Positions 1 through 7,827 of a DNA stretch of 25,423 nt are shown one piece after another (the first letter of the stretch is position 1; every line of letters begins with the position of its first letter). The translations under genes and the position numbers were made by a program. The notes under the pieces were generated by a model. That model was given only the letters and a program-made list of their open reading frames with translations. It had not been told where the DNA came from and made no database searches. Source of the DNA: Bryobacterales bacterium (GTDB lineage: Bacteria; Acidobacteriota; Terriglobia; Bryobacterales; Bryobacteraceae); contig JALOKO010000027.1 of assembly GCA_025456495.1 (NCBI GenBank), forward strand, positions 1 to 25,423. Direction: 5' to 3'.

Positions 1-633
1 TATCTGCTCGGTTCGGCGCTCGGACCGCATCCGTATCCGCTCATGGTGCGTGATTTTCAGTCCGTCATCGGTCACGAAGCGCGCCGGCAGTTTGTTGAAG
101 AGACCGGCGAACTTCCGACGGCGCTTGTCGCCTGTGTTGGCGGCGGCTCAAATTCGATCGGACTTTTTCATCCGTTTCTGCATGATGAAAATGTGCGCCT
201 GATCGGCGTTGAAGCCGGCGGAAAAGGGAATTCGCTCGGTGAGCACGCGGCGCGTTTCAACACGGCCGGCGGCGGAAAAATCGGCGTTTTGCAGGGGACG
301 AAGAGTTATCTGCTGCAGGATGACGACGGTCAGATCGCCCTGACGCATTCGGTTTCGGCCGGTCTCGATTACGCGTCGATCGGGCCTGAACATGCTTTTC
401 TTCATTCAATCGCACGCGCCGAATATGTCGCGGCGTCGGACGCCGAAGCACTCGCCGCGTTTCAGTTGCTCTCGCAGACTGAAGGCATCATTCCGGCGCT
501 TGAATCGTCGCACGCGATCGCGTATCTCGAAAAACTTGCGCCAACGATGAAGACGACCGATTCGATCATCTGTAATTTGTCTGGTCGCGGTGACAAGGAC
601 GTCAATCAGGTTCAGGAATTGCTCGCGAAATAG
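1..633 (+). CDS. trpB: Tryptophan synthase beta chain, C-terminal part (cut by window start)
   Basis: This PLP enzyme condenses indole with serine to make tryptophan, as the beta subunit of the cytoplasmic alpha2beta2 complex. The frame is open from base 1 and gives about 210 residues, roughly the C-terminal half of a ~400-residue family. The phosphate-binding loop GGGSNSIG lies at about residues 50-57 of the fragment, followed by the family's EAGGKG segment. The family's ending NLSGRGDKD lies near the C-terminus. The true start lies outside the window, and the first in-window ATG (43) is internal. Codons here look less GC-rich than in the genes after 1.05 kb, which matters for the junction described elsewhere. 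The identification is firm. Confidence 0.96.
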   Translation, partial: YLLGSALGPHPYPLMVRDFQSVIGHEARRQFVEETGELPTALVACVGGGSNSIGLFHPFLHDENVRLIGVEAGGKGNSLGEHAARFNTAGGGKIGVLQGTKSYLLQDDDGQIALTHSVSAGLDYASIGPEHAFLHSIARAEYVAASDAEALAAFQLLSQTEGIIPALESSHAIAYLEKLAPTMKTTDSIICNLSGRGDKDVNQVQELLAK

Positions 634-680
634 TCTGGCAGTTCGTTGAAGAAAACCCGCGTCGGCTTTTTGACGGCGTT

Positions 681-1145
681 ATGCGTCAAAACCTCACTAT
701 GCCGATTCTTCACCGATTTCTGCTGGTTTTCGCGCTCGTTGTCCTGCCGTGTGTCGCCGCCGGACAAACAGAGAACGACGACGTCATCAAGGTTGAAACC
801 AATCTTGTAACGCTCCCGGTGATCGTTTCAGACCGCGACAACCGCTATATTTCACGGTTGGCACAAATGGATTTTACGCTCCGCATGGACGGCGAACTAC
901 AACCAATCGGCTACTTTGCAGCCGACGAAGCGCCGCTCAACGTCGCAATTCTGCTCGACACAAGCCGCAGTACCGAACCGGTTCTCGACAAAATCAAACA
1001 GGCCGCGCGCGAATTCATCAAACAATTGAAGCCAGCGGACCGCGCGATACAGGCAGGCCCTGGCCCTGCTGCGCCAGCGCGACGCGGTGTTCGGCTGCGC
1101 CTGTTCGCGCAAGGACCTGGCGGCGATCACGAAGCCTACGGCTGA
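681..1145 (+). CDS. Acidobacterial VWFA-related protein, truncated by a mid-gene junction
   Basis: The N-terminus has a signal peptide (hydrophobic stretch at about residues 10-24, ending near AAGQ). It is followed by VKVETNLVTLPVIVSDRDN and a MIDAS-like DTSRS motif at about residues 92-96. This is the layout of the VWFA-related acidobacterial domain family: secreted proteins, usually about 300 residues or more, of unknown role. Family-like sequence stops at KPADRA (about base 1046). The remaining ~35 residues, rich in Ala, Gly, Pro and Arg, are an out-of-frame reading of the following gluQ fragment. The real gene is therefore cut. The start could be 681 or the ATG at 699; neither has a clear Shine-Dalgarno. 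Confidence is high for the family and for the truncation. Confidence 0.8.
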   Translation: MRQNLTMPILHRFLLVFALVVLPCVAAGQTENDDVIKVETNLVTLPVIVSDRDNRYISRLAQMDFTLRMDGELQPIGYFAADEAPLNVAILLDTSRSTEPVLDKIKQAAREFIKQLKPADRAIQAGPGPAAPARRGVRLRLFAQGPGGDHEAYG

Positions 1146-1728
1146 CGCCCCGTCTCGTTACCCCGGCACCTGTCGCCAGGGGCTCCCCTTGGCCTACCAA
1201 GCGGCTGGAAGAACAGCTCGCAGCGTGCGGTTCCGGGTGGACGACCAACCCATCCACTTCCATGACCGGTTGCGCGGAAACCAGGAAGCCCGCCTGGAAT
1301 CCACCATCGGGGACTTCGTCATCCTCCGCGCCGACGGTTTGTTTGCCTACCAGCTTGCCGTCGTAGTGGACGACGCAGACCAGGAAATCACCGATGTCGT
1401 GCGTGGGGCGGATCTGTTGGACAACACCGCCAGGCAGGTTGCGCTGCAGCGCGCGCTGGGTTGCCCGACACCCCGTTACCTGCATGTGCCAGTAGCGGTG
1501 GGGCTGAACGGCAACAAGTTGAGCAAGCAAACAGGCGCCATGGCGCTGCGAAACACACGGGCAGTTGAGGAGTTGGTTGCAGCTCTCCAGTTCCTGGGCC
1601 AACACCCTCAGGAGAGTCTTGCGGCAGCTACCCTGCAGCAGGTCTGGGATTGGGCGCAAACACACTGGAGGCCGGAAGCGATCCCTGCGACGGATGCGCT
1701 GCCGGCCCCCGCAATCTGCTTCAGCTAA
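1045..1728 (+). CDS. gluQ: Glutamyl-Q tRNA(Asp) synthetase-like protein, 5'-truncated
   Basis: GluQ-type synthetases resemble the catalytic half of glutamyl-tRNA synthetase and glutamylate queuosine in tRNA-Asp. The open frame is recognisable from base 1045 (RYRQALALL). It shows the zinc-site pattern Cys-x-Cys (FGCACSR) followed by RYPGTC (Tyr...Cys). It continues with LFAYQLAVVVDDADQEITDV, GADLLD and the KMSKS-equivalent KLSKQ. The N-terminal ~90 residues, including the HIGH motif, are missing. No credible start lies upstream because the frame meets the VWFA gene at about 1040-1048. The stop at 1726-1728 lies only 13 bp from the convergent peroxidase gene. I infer a broken gene or an assembly join. 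The family is clear; whether the donor is proteobacterial is a guess. Confidence 0.82.
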   Translation, partial: RYRQALALLRQRDAVFGCACSRKDLAAITKPTADAPSRYPGTCRQGLPLAYQAAGRTARSVRFRVDDQPIHFHDRLRGNQEARLESTIGDFVILRADGLFAYQLAVVVDDADQEITDVVRGADLLDNTARQVALQRALGCPTPRYLHVPVAVGLNGNKLSKQTGAMALRNTRAVEELVAALQFLGQHPQESLAAATLQQVWDWAQTHWRPEAIPATDALPAPAICFS

Positions 1729-1741
1729 GAGCCGGCGGTCG

Positions 1742-2287
1742 CTACTTCAGGGCCGCTTCGATGGCCTGGATCAATTCTGGGGCGTTCGGCTTCACACTCG
1801 ATTCAAACCGGGCCAGCACCTTGCCGTCTTTACCGATGAGGAATTTGGTGAAGTTCCACTTCACGTCGCCAGCGGTCTTGGGGTTGGCCTCCGCCGAAGT
1901 GAGGTACTGGTAAAGCGGCGCCTGGTCAGACCCCTTGACGCTCACCTTGGCCAGCATGGGGAAGCTGACGTCGTAGGTGCGCTTGCAGAACTGCGCAATC
2001 TCTTCGTTGGTGCCCGGCTCCTGGCCTCCAAAGTTATTGGCCGGAACGCCCAACACCACCAGACCCTTGCCCTTGAAGTCGCGATACAGCGCTTCCAGAC
2101 CCTCATACTGCGGAGTGTATCCGCAGCGGCTAGCCACGTTCACCACCAGCGTTACTTTACCCTTGTAGGCGGAAAGGGCGGTGGGCTTCCCGTCAAGGCT
2201 ATTCATTTGGAAGTCGTAGGCGTTGTTGGCGGCAGTAATTGACATGGCGAATGCGCACAGACCCAGCACAAGGGCAAAAAGCTTCAT
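1742..2287 (-). CDS. Glutathione peroxidase family protein, exported, Cys type
   Basis: This is a 181-residue thioredoxin-fold peroxidase that reduces hydroperoxides. A signal peptide occupies residues 1-20 (ending ITAA), so it probably acts in the periplasm. The catalytic tetrad is visible: Cys55 in SRCGYT, Gln89 in NNFGGQEPG, and Trp144 and Asn145 in KWNFTKF. The active residue is encoded as Cys, not Sec. A second Cys at 101 (QFCKRTY) lies 46 residues after Cys55. I recall the same spacing between the peroxidatic and resolving Cys of yeast Gpx3, so thioredoxin rather than glutathione is the likely reductant. It is monocistronic and convergent with the gluQ fragment. The start ATG at 2285-2287 fits the signal peptide. 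Confidence 0.93.
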   Translation of the reverse strand: MKLFALVLGLCAFAMSITAANNAYDFQMNSLDGKPTALSAYKGKVTLVVNVASRCGYTPQYEGLEALYRDFKGKGLVVLGVPANNFGGQEPGTNEEIAQFCKRTYDVSFPMLAKVSVKGSDQAPLYQYLTSAEANPKTAGDVKWNFTKFLIGKDGKVLARFESSVKPNAPELIQAIEAALK

Positions 2288-2414
2288 GTACCAGCAGATG
2301 CCGTTCGCATCGCGATGATTCAGGAAGGCGCCATGTTGGGGGGTAGGACCAGGAAATGCTTTCCCGCGGCGTTTTCGGTGAGAGGAATCCGGCGCTCAGC
2401 CCACTTACACATGG

Positions 2415-5063
2415 ATGCGTGTCTTTCGGCGGAATCCGCTGTTCGCCCCGTTGCTGGCCGTCATGGCCGGGCTGGCGGCGGAGTATGCGCTGCCGGGGGA
2501 GCCCATCCACTACGTGGTCTGCCTTGCCTTGGCCCCGCTGGCGCTGTGGGCCTGGCGCGTCTCCCGCGCCGCCGCGCTACCAGCGGCAGGCCCAGCAGCG
2601 CTCTCCAGGCGACACTCCATTCTCTGCCTGCTTGGGCTGAGCGCCTGTGCCCTCGGGGCGGGTTGGTGGCTCAGCCTCCACCCGCTGCCGGATACGCCGG
2701 ACACCAACATCGCTCCGGGCCAACAGGCCATCGTGGAAGGGTGCGTGGTGTCGGCGGTGCGCACGCTACCCGAACAGACGCGCTTCGTGCTGCAGATTCC
2801 CAGCGGCGAGCGCATGCAGGTGAGCGTCTATCCGCGTCCGGGCGAATTGCTGCCGCGCCTGGCCTACGGGCGCACTGTCCAAGTACAGGGACGGGTCCGT
2901 CTGCCGCGCAACTTCGGCAATCCGGGCAGCTTTGACTACGAACGTTATCTCCGTCGCCAGGGAATCCTCTGGCTGGCATCCGTAACGGGCGCTGCCCATA
3001 TCCGGTTACAAGACGACCAGTCGCAAGACAAAGCGTGCGCCAATCGCGCCCTTGCCTGGGTGCATGCGGCGCGCAGCGAACTCCTGCAAAGGCTGGCCAA
3101 TCGCTTTCCGCCGGGTGACTTCGCGGCGGCCTACATTCCAGCCATCCTTTTTGGCGAAGACCAGTTCCTGCCGGAATCGACGCTGGATGCCTTCCGGCGA
3201 GCTGGCGTCTACCACACCCTGGTGATCTCAGGCCAGCATGTGGCGATTCTTGCCACATTCAGCCTGCTGGTACTGCAGTTGTTGCCGCTGCCCCGCTGGA
3301 CGCGATTTCTGCTGACGGCGCTTGCCTGCTGGGCCTACGCCTTGCTTTCCGGCTACGAAACGCCCGCCGTACGCGCCGCCTGTGGCATTACGTTGTACCT
3401 TGCGGGGAGCCTGGCCTATCGTCGCGCGCGTCCTGTGAATCTGCTCTCCGCGGTGGCGCTGCTATTTCTGGTGTGGGATCCCGGGTTGCTGTTCGATACG
3501 GGATTTCAGCTTTCCTTCGGCGCGGTGCTGGTGATTGCCGGGATTGCGGCTCCGCTGCAGAGGCACTGGTTTGGCCACTGGCCCAAGGTGGCGCGCGACC
3601 TGGGCAACGTCGCCAGCGACCTGCGACTTCCACCCGCCGTGGCCCAGGCCCGGGTGGAGTTGCGGCTGCTTGCGGGCACCCTTTCCTTGGCCACCCGATT
3701 GCCCGTATCGCTCTGCCAGCGGATGTTGGCCACAGCCACGCTGGTCACCGGCGGAGTGGCCAGTTTGCTGCTGATTTCCGCCGTGGTGCAGTGGGGCCTG
3801 AGCCCGCTGCTGATTGAGAGCTTCCATCAGGCGCCGCTGGTGGGTCCATTGGCCAACCTGGCGGTGAGTCCGCTGCTGGGCCTGATGGTGCCGCTCGCGT
3901 TCCTTGACCTGGCGCTGCAGCCCCCGTGGCTGCAGCATGCCTTGAGCGGGCTGGCCGAGCTCACCCGGCAGATCACCGGACTTGCCGCTCACGTGAACCC
4001 GGACTGGCGCGTACCCAACGCTCCTGGTTGGCTGCTGACGCTGTGCGCCGCATGGATTGTGGCAGGCATCGTGCGGTGCGAGCCCCTGCTGGCCAAGCCG
4101 CCCCGCATGCCCCGGCCCGTCCGCATCGTCCATCCGGGCCAAGCCAGCCCGTCCAGGCAACCCCGCATGCTGCGTTGGGTGGGGCGGACGGCAACAGTGG
4201 CCGCGGTCCTCACCTGGCTGCTGCTGTTTGTCCATCCCTTTGCCCCACAGTTCACCCGGGGCAGCCTGGAACTCACGATGATCGACGTGGGCCAGGGGGA
4301 ATCGCTGCTGCTGGTGACTCCCAACGGCCGCACCATTCTGGTGGACGCCGGCGGACTGGGCGGCTTCTCCTCCACCAGTCGCCTGGATACCGGCGAGGAT
4401 GTGGTGGGACCCTTGCTGTGGAGCCGGGGCATTCGCCGGTTGGACCTGCTGGTGCTAAGCCACTTTGACTTCGACCATGCTGGCGGCGCAATGGCCATCC
4501 TGCGCGCGTTCCGCCCCCGCGCCCTTTGGACGCCCGGCCCGGCCGATGGACACCCGTTGGGAGAATCCCTGGTGGCGGAGGCCGCGCGTCTGGGGGTGCC
4601 TGTGCTACGGAAGCTTCGAGGAGACCACGAAGCCATCGATGGGGTGGAGTTCCGGGTGCTCCACCCGGGGATGTGGTATCCCACCCGGCAGAACAGCAAC
4701 CGCGGCTCCATGGTGCTGCACTTGCGTTACGCCGGGGCGACGGCGCTATTGACCGGGGACCTGGAGCGCGGAGGCGAACTGCAACTGGTGGCTGAGCAGT
4801 TGCCGCTGCAAGCCCAACTGCTGAAGGTTCCCCATCATGGCAGCCGCACCAGCAGTAGCGCGGTGTTTCTGGATGCGGTACAGCCATCGCTTGCCGTGGT
4901 GTCGGTAGGCTACCTGAACCCCTTTCGACACCCGCATGCCAGCGTGGTGGAGCGGTTCCAGAAGCGTGGCGCTGCCCTTTGGCGCACAGACCAGGAGGGC
5001 GCCATCACTCTGCGGAGCGATGGTCTTCATTGGCGCCGGGAGTGGCTTGACAGGCTCCGTTAA
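2415..5063 (+). CDS. comEC: ComEC/Rec2 family DNA-uptake channel
   Basis: ComEC carries single-stranded DNA across the inner membrane during natural transformation. At 882 residues it has the full family architecture. An N-terminal membrane and DUF4131-like region spans about residues 5-200. The polytopic Competence domain spans about 210-520 and starts near GEDQFLPESTLDAFRRAGVY. A C-terminal metallo-beta-lactamase domain starts near residue 620. Metal-site motifs are intact: DVGQGES, SHFDFDHAGG (H-x-D-x-D-H type, about 681-690), LLTGDLE and VPHHGS. Many Proteobacteria and Firmicutes share this layout. The start at 2415 is the first ATG in frame, with no clear SD. The gene overlaps the convergent DUF2007 gene by 4 bp. 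No other competence gene is in the window. Confidence 0.95.
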   Translation: MRVFRRNPLFAPLLAVMAGLAAEYALPGEPIHYVVCLALAPLALWAWRVSRAAALPAAGPAALSRRHSILCLLGLSACALGAGWWLSLHPLPDTPDTNIAPGQQAIVEGCVVSAVRTLPEQTRFVLQIPSGERMQVSVYPRPGELLPRLAYGRTVQVQGRVRLPRNFGNPGSFDYERYLRRQGILWLASVTGAAHIRLQDDQSQDKACANRALAWVHAARSELLQRLANRFPPGDFAAAYIPAILFGEDQFLPESTLDAFRRAGVYHTLVISGQHVAILATFSLLVLQLLPLPRWTRFLLTALACWAYALLSGYETPAVRAACGITLYLAGSLAYRRARPVNLLSAVALLFLVWDPGLLFDTGFQLSFGAVLVIAGIAAPLQRHWFGHWPKVARDLGNVASDLRLPPAVAQARVELRLLAGTLSLATRLPVSLCQRMLATATLVTGGVASLLLISAVVQWGLSPLLIESFHQAPLVGPLANLAVSPLLGLMVPLAFLDLALQPPWLQHALSGLAELTRQITGLAAHVNPDWRVPNAPGWLLTLCAAWIVAGIVRCEPLLAKPPRMPRPVRIVHPGQASPSRQPRMLRWVGRTATVAAVLTWLLLFVHPFAPQFTRGSLELTMIDVGQGESLLLVTPNGRTILVDAGGLGGFSSTSRLDTGEDVVGPLLWSRGIRRLDLLVLSHFDFDHAGGAMAILRAFRPRALWTPGPADGHPLGESLVAEAARLGVPVLRKLRGDHEAIDGVEFRVLHPGMWYPTRQNSNRGSMVLHLRYAGATALLTGDLERGGELQLVAEQLPLQAQLLKVPHHGSRTSSSAVFLDAVQPSLAVVSVGYLNPFRHPHASVVERFQKRGAALWRTDQEGAITLRSDGLHWRREWLDRLR

Positions 5064-5551
5064 CCTTCCGCGTCCGCGCTTGCCTGGGCCGCGGCTTCAG
5101 CGTCCGCTGGCCCGGTGGCCCGGGCAGCCTCAATCAACTCCGCCGCTCTCAGTGCGTCCTCGCGGGGCACCAGCACCTTGCACGGGAAGTTAGGAAGCAC
5201 CCCGCTATCAGCCAGAAAGGCAGCGATCCCGTTGGCCTCCAGCAGGCTCTTGACGGCCATGCCTTCGTGCTCAGCGTCGTGCTGGTCAGAGTAGAAGGCC
5301 ACCTGAAAATCAAGCGCGGCGGCAGCGTCCAGTCCCTCGAAGGTCATTTCCTGCTGCTGCAACAGCGCCTGCGCGTCGTAAATGGAGCCTTCCTCTACTT
5401 CCACCACGACGCTGCGGACGCCACTGCCCGGCTGATCGTCCACACGCACACGGACTGACCCGATGCCCGCCTCGCGCAGCGTATTCAAAATGCTGCCGGC
5501 TTCTTCCTCCGCCTTGGGATGCGCTGATTGGTAGATGGCGATGAATTCCAT
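5060..5551 (-). CDS. DUF2007-domain protein
   Basis: This soluble 163-residue protein has two similar alpha/beta halves. The N-terminal half (MEFIAIYQSAHPKAEEEAGSI) and the second half (HEGMAVKSLLEANGIAAFLADSG followed by KVLVPREDALRAAELI) both follow the pattern 'span a sequence position, sum up two homologues' of DUF2007. These are small ACT-like domains often annotated as putative signal-transducing proteins; their function is not established. The C-terminal ~20 residues are a low-complexity Ala/Asp/Glu tail. A TATACT hexamer lies 9 nt upstream of the start codon and no SD is visible. The 3' end overlaps comEC by 4 bp on the opposite strand. Confidence 0.8.
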   Translation of the reverse strand: MEFIAIYQSAHPKAEEEAGSILNTLREAGIGSVRVRVDDQPGSGVRSVVVEVEEGSIYDAQALLQQQEMTFEGLDAAAALDFQVAFYSDQHDAEHEGMAVKSLLEANGIAAFLADSGVLPNFPCKVLVPREDALRAAELIEAARATGPADAEAAAQASADAEG

Positions 5552-5560
5552 AGTGCCTGC

Positions 5561-5566
5561 AGTATA
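5561..5566 (-). promoter_or_regulatory. -10-like element for the DUF2007 gene
   Basis: Read on the minus strand the hexamer is TATACT, followed by 9 nt and then the ATG at 5551. No convincing -35 was found at the usual distance. If used, transcription would start within a few nt of the start codon, giving a leaderless or near-leaderless mRNA. Confidence 0.4.
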
Positions 5567-5589
5567 TCGGGAAGTGCGGCTGACGCACA

Positions 5590-5631
5590 GCCGTTCTGGG
5601 TAAGCCGTTCTGGGTAAGCCGTTCTGGGCAA
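5590..5631. repeat. 14-bp tandem repeat, 3 units
   Basis: Three adjacent copies of gccgttctgggtaa are present, the last with a single change (c for t). They lie in the 104-bp gap between the DapA-like gene and the DUF2007 gene. Each copy contains a TAA or CAA, and no ORF uses them. Confidence 0.9.
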
Positions 5632-5655
5632 GATCTTCCAGGCAGGCCTTTGCCG

Positions 5656-6687
5656 TTACCGGCTCTGGTTCAGCCAGCGATGCCGGTTGGCTTCCACAAA
5701 CGCGTCATCCAGCAGGTGCGGATAGGCCCGGGTCACCCGGTCGATCTCCTCCATCTGGCCTGGCGACAGCCCTTCCCGCGGATCCAGACACCAGATGCCC
5801 TCCAGCAGACCCTGACGACGGAGGATTTCATGCAAACCCGCAATGCAGCCTTGGAAACCGTTGGCGGCGTCGAACAGCGCGGCATTGGCGTCGGTGATGT
5901 CCGCGGCCAAGGCGACGAGTTCCTGAGGGACGGGCTGTCCGTCGCTCACTACTTGCTTCACCAGGCGCAGGTGCTGCACGGCGGTATGGCTCCACACAGC
6001 CCAATGCCCCAGCAGACCTCCCCGGAAGCGCAGAGTTTGCTCACCCACACGAAACGGAGTCAGCAGGTCCATCAGGATGTTGTCATCGTTGCCGGTGTAG
6101 AGGGCAACTTCGTGGGCGCGGCCGGAATCCGCCACAGCACGCACCACATCGAGAGTCTGATAGCGGTTGAACGGCGCTACCTTGATGGCTACCACGTTGT
6201 CGATTTCCGCAAACTGCCGCCAGAAGACATAGGGCAAGTTTCGACCACCCACCGCCGGCTGCAGATAGAAGCCCACCACCGGGATCACTTCCGCCACGGC
6301 CCGGGCATGCTCCAGGAGTTGCGCAATGGTGTGTTGCTGCAGGGCGGCAAGGCTCAGCAAGCCTGCATGATAGCCCCAATCGGCCGCGAAACGAGCCTCG
6401 CGCAGGGCCTGGGCAGTCTCACCGCAGATGCCGGCAATGCGCAGCACCGGACGGTCAGCCAGGGTGGCGGCGGTCAACTCCAGCAAAGGCTCAAACAGCG
6501 CTACCTGGGGATCGCGGATGGCAAACTGAGTGGTATGCACGCCCACCGCGACCCCGCCCACGCCAGCATCCACATAGTAGCGAGTGAGCGCCACCTGACG
6601 GCGCACATCCAGCTTTCGCCGGGCATCCAGGGCCAGCGGATGCGCGGGGATCACCAACCCTTCCAACAGCCGTTCGCGAACATCCAT
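5656..6687 (-). CDS. Dihydrodipicolinate synthase/N-acetylneuraminate lyase family protein
   Basis: This is a 343-residue TIM-barrel class I aldolase of the DapA superfamily, which forms a Schiff base with a keto acid such as pyruvate. Lys169 in VVAIKVAPF is the Schiff-base lysine and Tyr141 in VGFYLQPAVGG is the catalytic tyrosine. Their 28-residue separation equals that of Tyr133 and Lys161 in E. coli DapA. The protein is ~50 residues longer than DapA and the GxxGE region is divergent (IAGICGET). A role in sugar-acid or keto-acid catabolism therefore seems more likely than lysine synthesis. Its start codon shares one base with the stop of the upstream SDR gene (TGATG), so the two are probably translationally coupled. 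The substrate cannot be told from sequence. Confidence 0.87.
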   Translation of the reverse strand: MDVRERLLEGLVIPAHPLALDARRKLDVRRQVALTRYYVDAGVGGVAVGVHTTQFAIRDPQVALFEPLLELTAATLADRPVLRIAGICGETAQALREARFAADWGYHAGLLSLAALQQHTIAQLLEHARAVAEVIPVVGFYLQPAVGGRNLPYVFWRQFAEIDNVVAIKVAPFNRYQTLDVVRAVADSGRAHEVALYTGNDDNILMDLLTPFRVGEQTLRFRGGLLGHWAVWSHTAVQHLRLVKQVVSDGQPVPQELVALAADITDANAALFDAANGFQGCIAGLHEILRRQGLLEGIWCLDPREGLSPGQMEEIDRVTRAYPHLLDDAFVEANRHRWLNQSR

Positions 6688-7745
6688 CAGAACTTCCCGT
6701 CCCTTACCTGAAACTTAGTGGGCTTGGCCCAGGTAACGCCTCCCTGCTTCACCCAGTGCGCCACCCAATCCAGCAACTGGCCCGGGCTGACCGTGGGATA
6801 GCCATAGCGTTGGCAGAATCGCGACGCGTTGTTCAGCAACGCTGTGGGTTGGGCTTCGCCACGAAAGATGGGAGCAACGCCCAGGCGCTCGCCCAGCTCC
6901 GTCGCCAACCAGCGGACGCTGAGCGTTTCCGGTCCCGTGAGATTCAGGACGAACGGTGGCGTTGAGCAATCCGCCAACGCCCGCAAGCAGGCGGCATTGG
7001 CATCGCGCTGCCACAGCACATTCACCGCCGCCATGGAAACATCCACGGCTTCGCCACGGGCGATCTTCGTAGCCAGGTCCACTAGAACGCCGTAGCGCAG
7101 GTCGATGGCATAATTCAGGCGCAGCAGCGCCATCGGCGTTCCATTACGCTGGCTGAAGTAGGTGAAGATGCGTTCGCGCGCCAGGGCGCTAGCGCCGTAT
7201 TCACCCACCGGGGCAAGCGGCATCTCCTCAGTGGGTCCGCCGGATTCCAGGGGACTCAGTGGGTAGACGTTCCCGGTGGAAAAGGCCACGATCCGCGAGG
7301 CGGCGAAACGCTCGGCAACCATCCCCGGCAGGTAGGCGTTCATGGCCCAGGTATCGGCGGCGGAAGCGGCGGTACCAAACTTGCGCGCCGCCATATGGAC
7401 GATATTGGGGATGTCCGGCAGAGCGGCCAGCGCGCCCCGCTTTAGCAGGTCAGCGCGCAGGACCTCGATGCCACCAGCCTGGAAGCGCTCCGCGACACCG
7501 TCTTCGCTGAAGCGCGATACGGCGATCACCCGGCGCGGAACACCTGCCAAGTCTGCCGCACGGCGCGCCAGACGCGCAAGCGTCAGCCCCATTTTGCCGC
7601 CCGCCCCCAACAACATCAGGTCGCCTTGCAGCGTGGCGGCGGCCTCTACATCGACGGGAAAGGGCAGCGAGAGCGCGTCCTCCAACTGGTCTTCAGTATG
7701 GATCCAGGCCGGGTATGGCGGCCCATCCGGATTCGCAGGTTGCAT
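6687..7745 (-). CDS. NAD-dependent epimerase/dehydratase-like (extended SDR) with altered YxxxK
   Basis: This Rossmann-fold protein has about 352 residues. A Gly-rich nucleotide-binding loop GAGGKMG lies at residues 47-53, followed by a typical epimerase core (VHMAARKFG, VAFSTGNVYP). The catalytic Tyr is present in EYGASALARERIF, but the Lys expected four residues later is Ala, so classical SDR catalysis is doubtful. I chose the ATG at 7743-7745 because GGAAGG sits 6 nt upstream; the ATG at 7751 is only 1 nt from it. The gene lies downstream of the fucosidase (82-bp gap) and is coupled to the DapA-like gene, suggesting one sugar-catabolic transcript. A role in sugar or keto-acid metabolism is inferred; the substrate is unknown. 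Confidence 0.83.
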   Translation of the reverse strand: MQPANPDGPPYPAWIHTEDQLEDALSLPFPVDVEAAATLQGDLMLLGAGGKMGLTLARLARRAADLAGVPRRVIAVSRFSEDGVAERFQAGGIEVLRADLLKRGALAALPDIPNIVHMAARKFGTAASAADTWAMNAYLPGMVAERFAASRIVAFSTGNVYPLSPLESGGPTEEMPLAPVGEYGASALARERIFTYFSQRNGTPMALLRLNYAIDLRYGVLVDLATKIARGEAVDVSMAAVNVLWQRDANAACLRALADCSTPPFVLNLTGPETLSVRWLATELGERLGVAPIFRGEAQPTALLNNASRFCQRYGYPTVSPGQLLDWVAHWVKQGGVTWAKPTKFQVRDGKF

Positions 7746-7827
7746 GTCCATCCTTCCGCCGGCAGGCCTTCTCAATTGGGTGCTAGTTGGTGGGCGCCAG
7801 GAATCGTTAGTGAGCTGCCGTGCTCGC

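Noticed and set aside
1742..2287. Glutathione peroxidase as a second selenoprotein
   Set aside because: The active residue is encoded by a Cys codon and the frame has no internal TGA.
5650..6711. 353-codon open frame on the plus strand
   Set aside because: It is antisense to the DapA-like gene and results from high third-position G+C. It has a His/Gln-rich composition and no recognisable domain.
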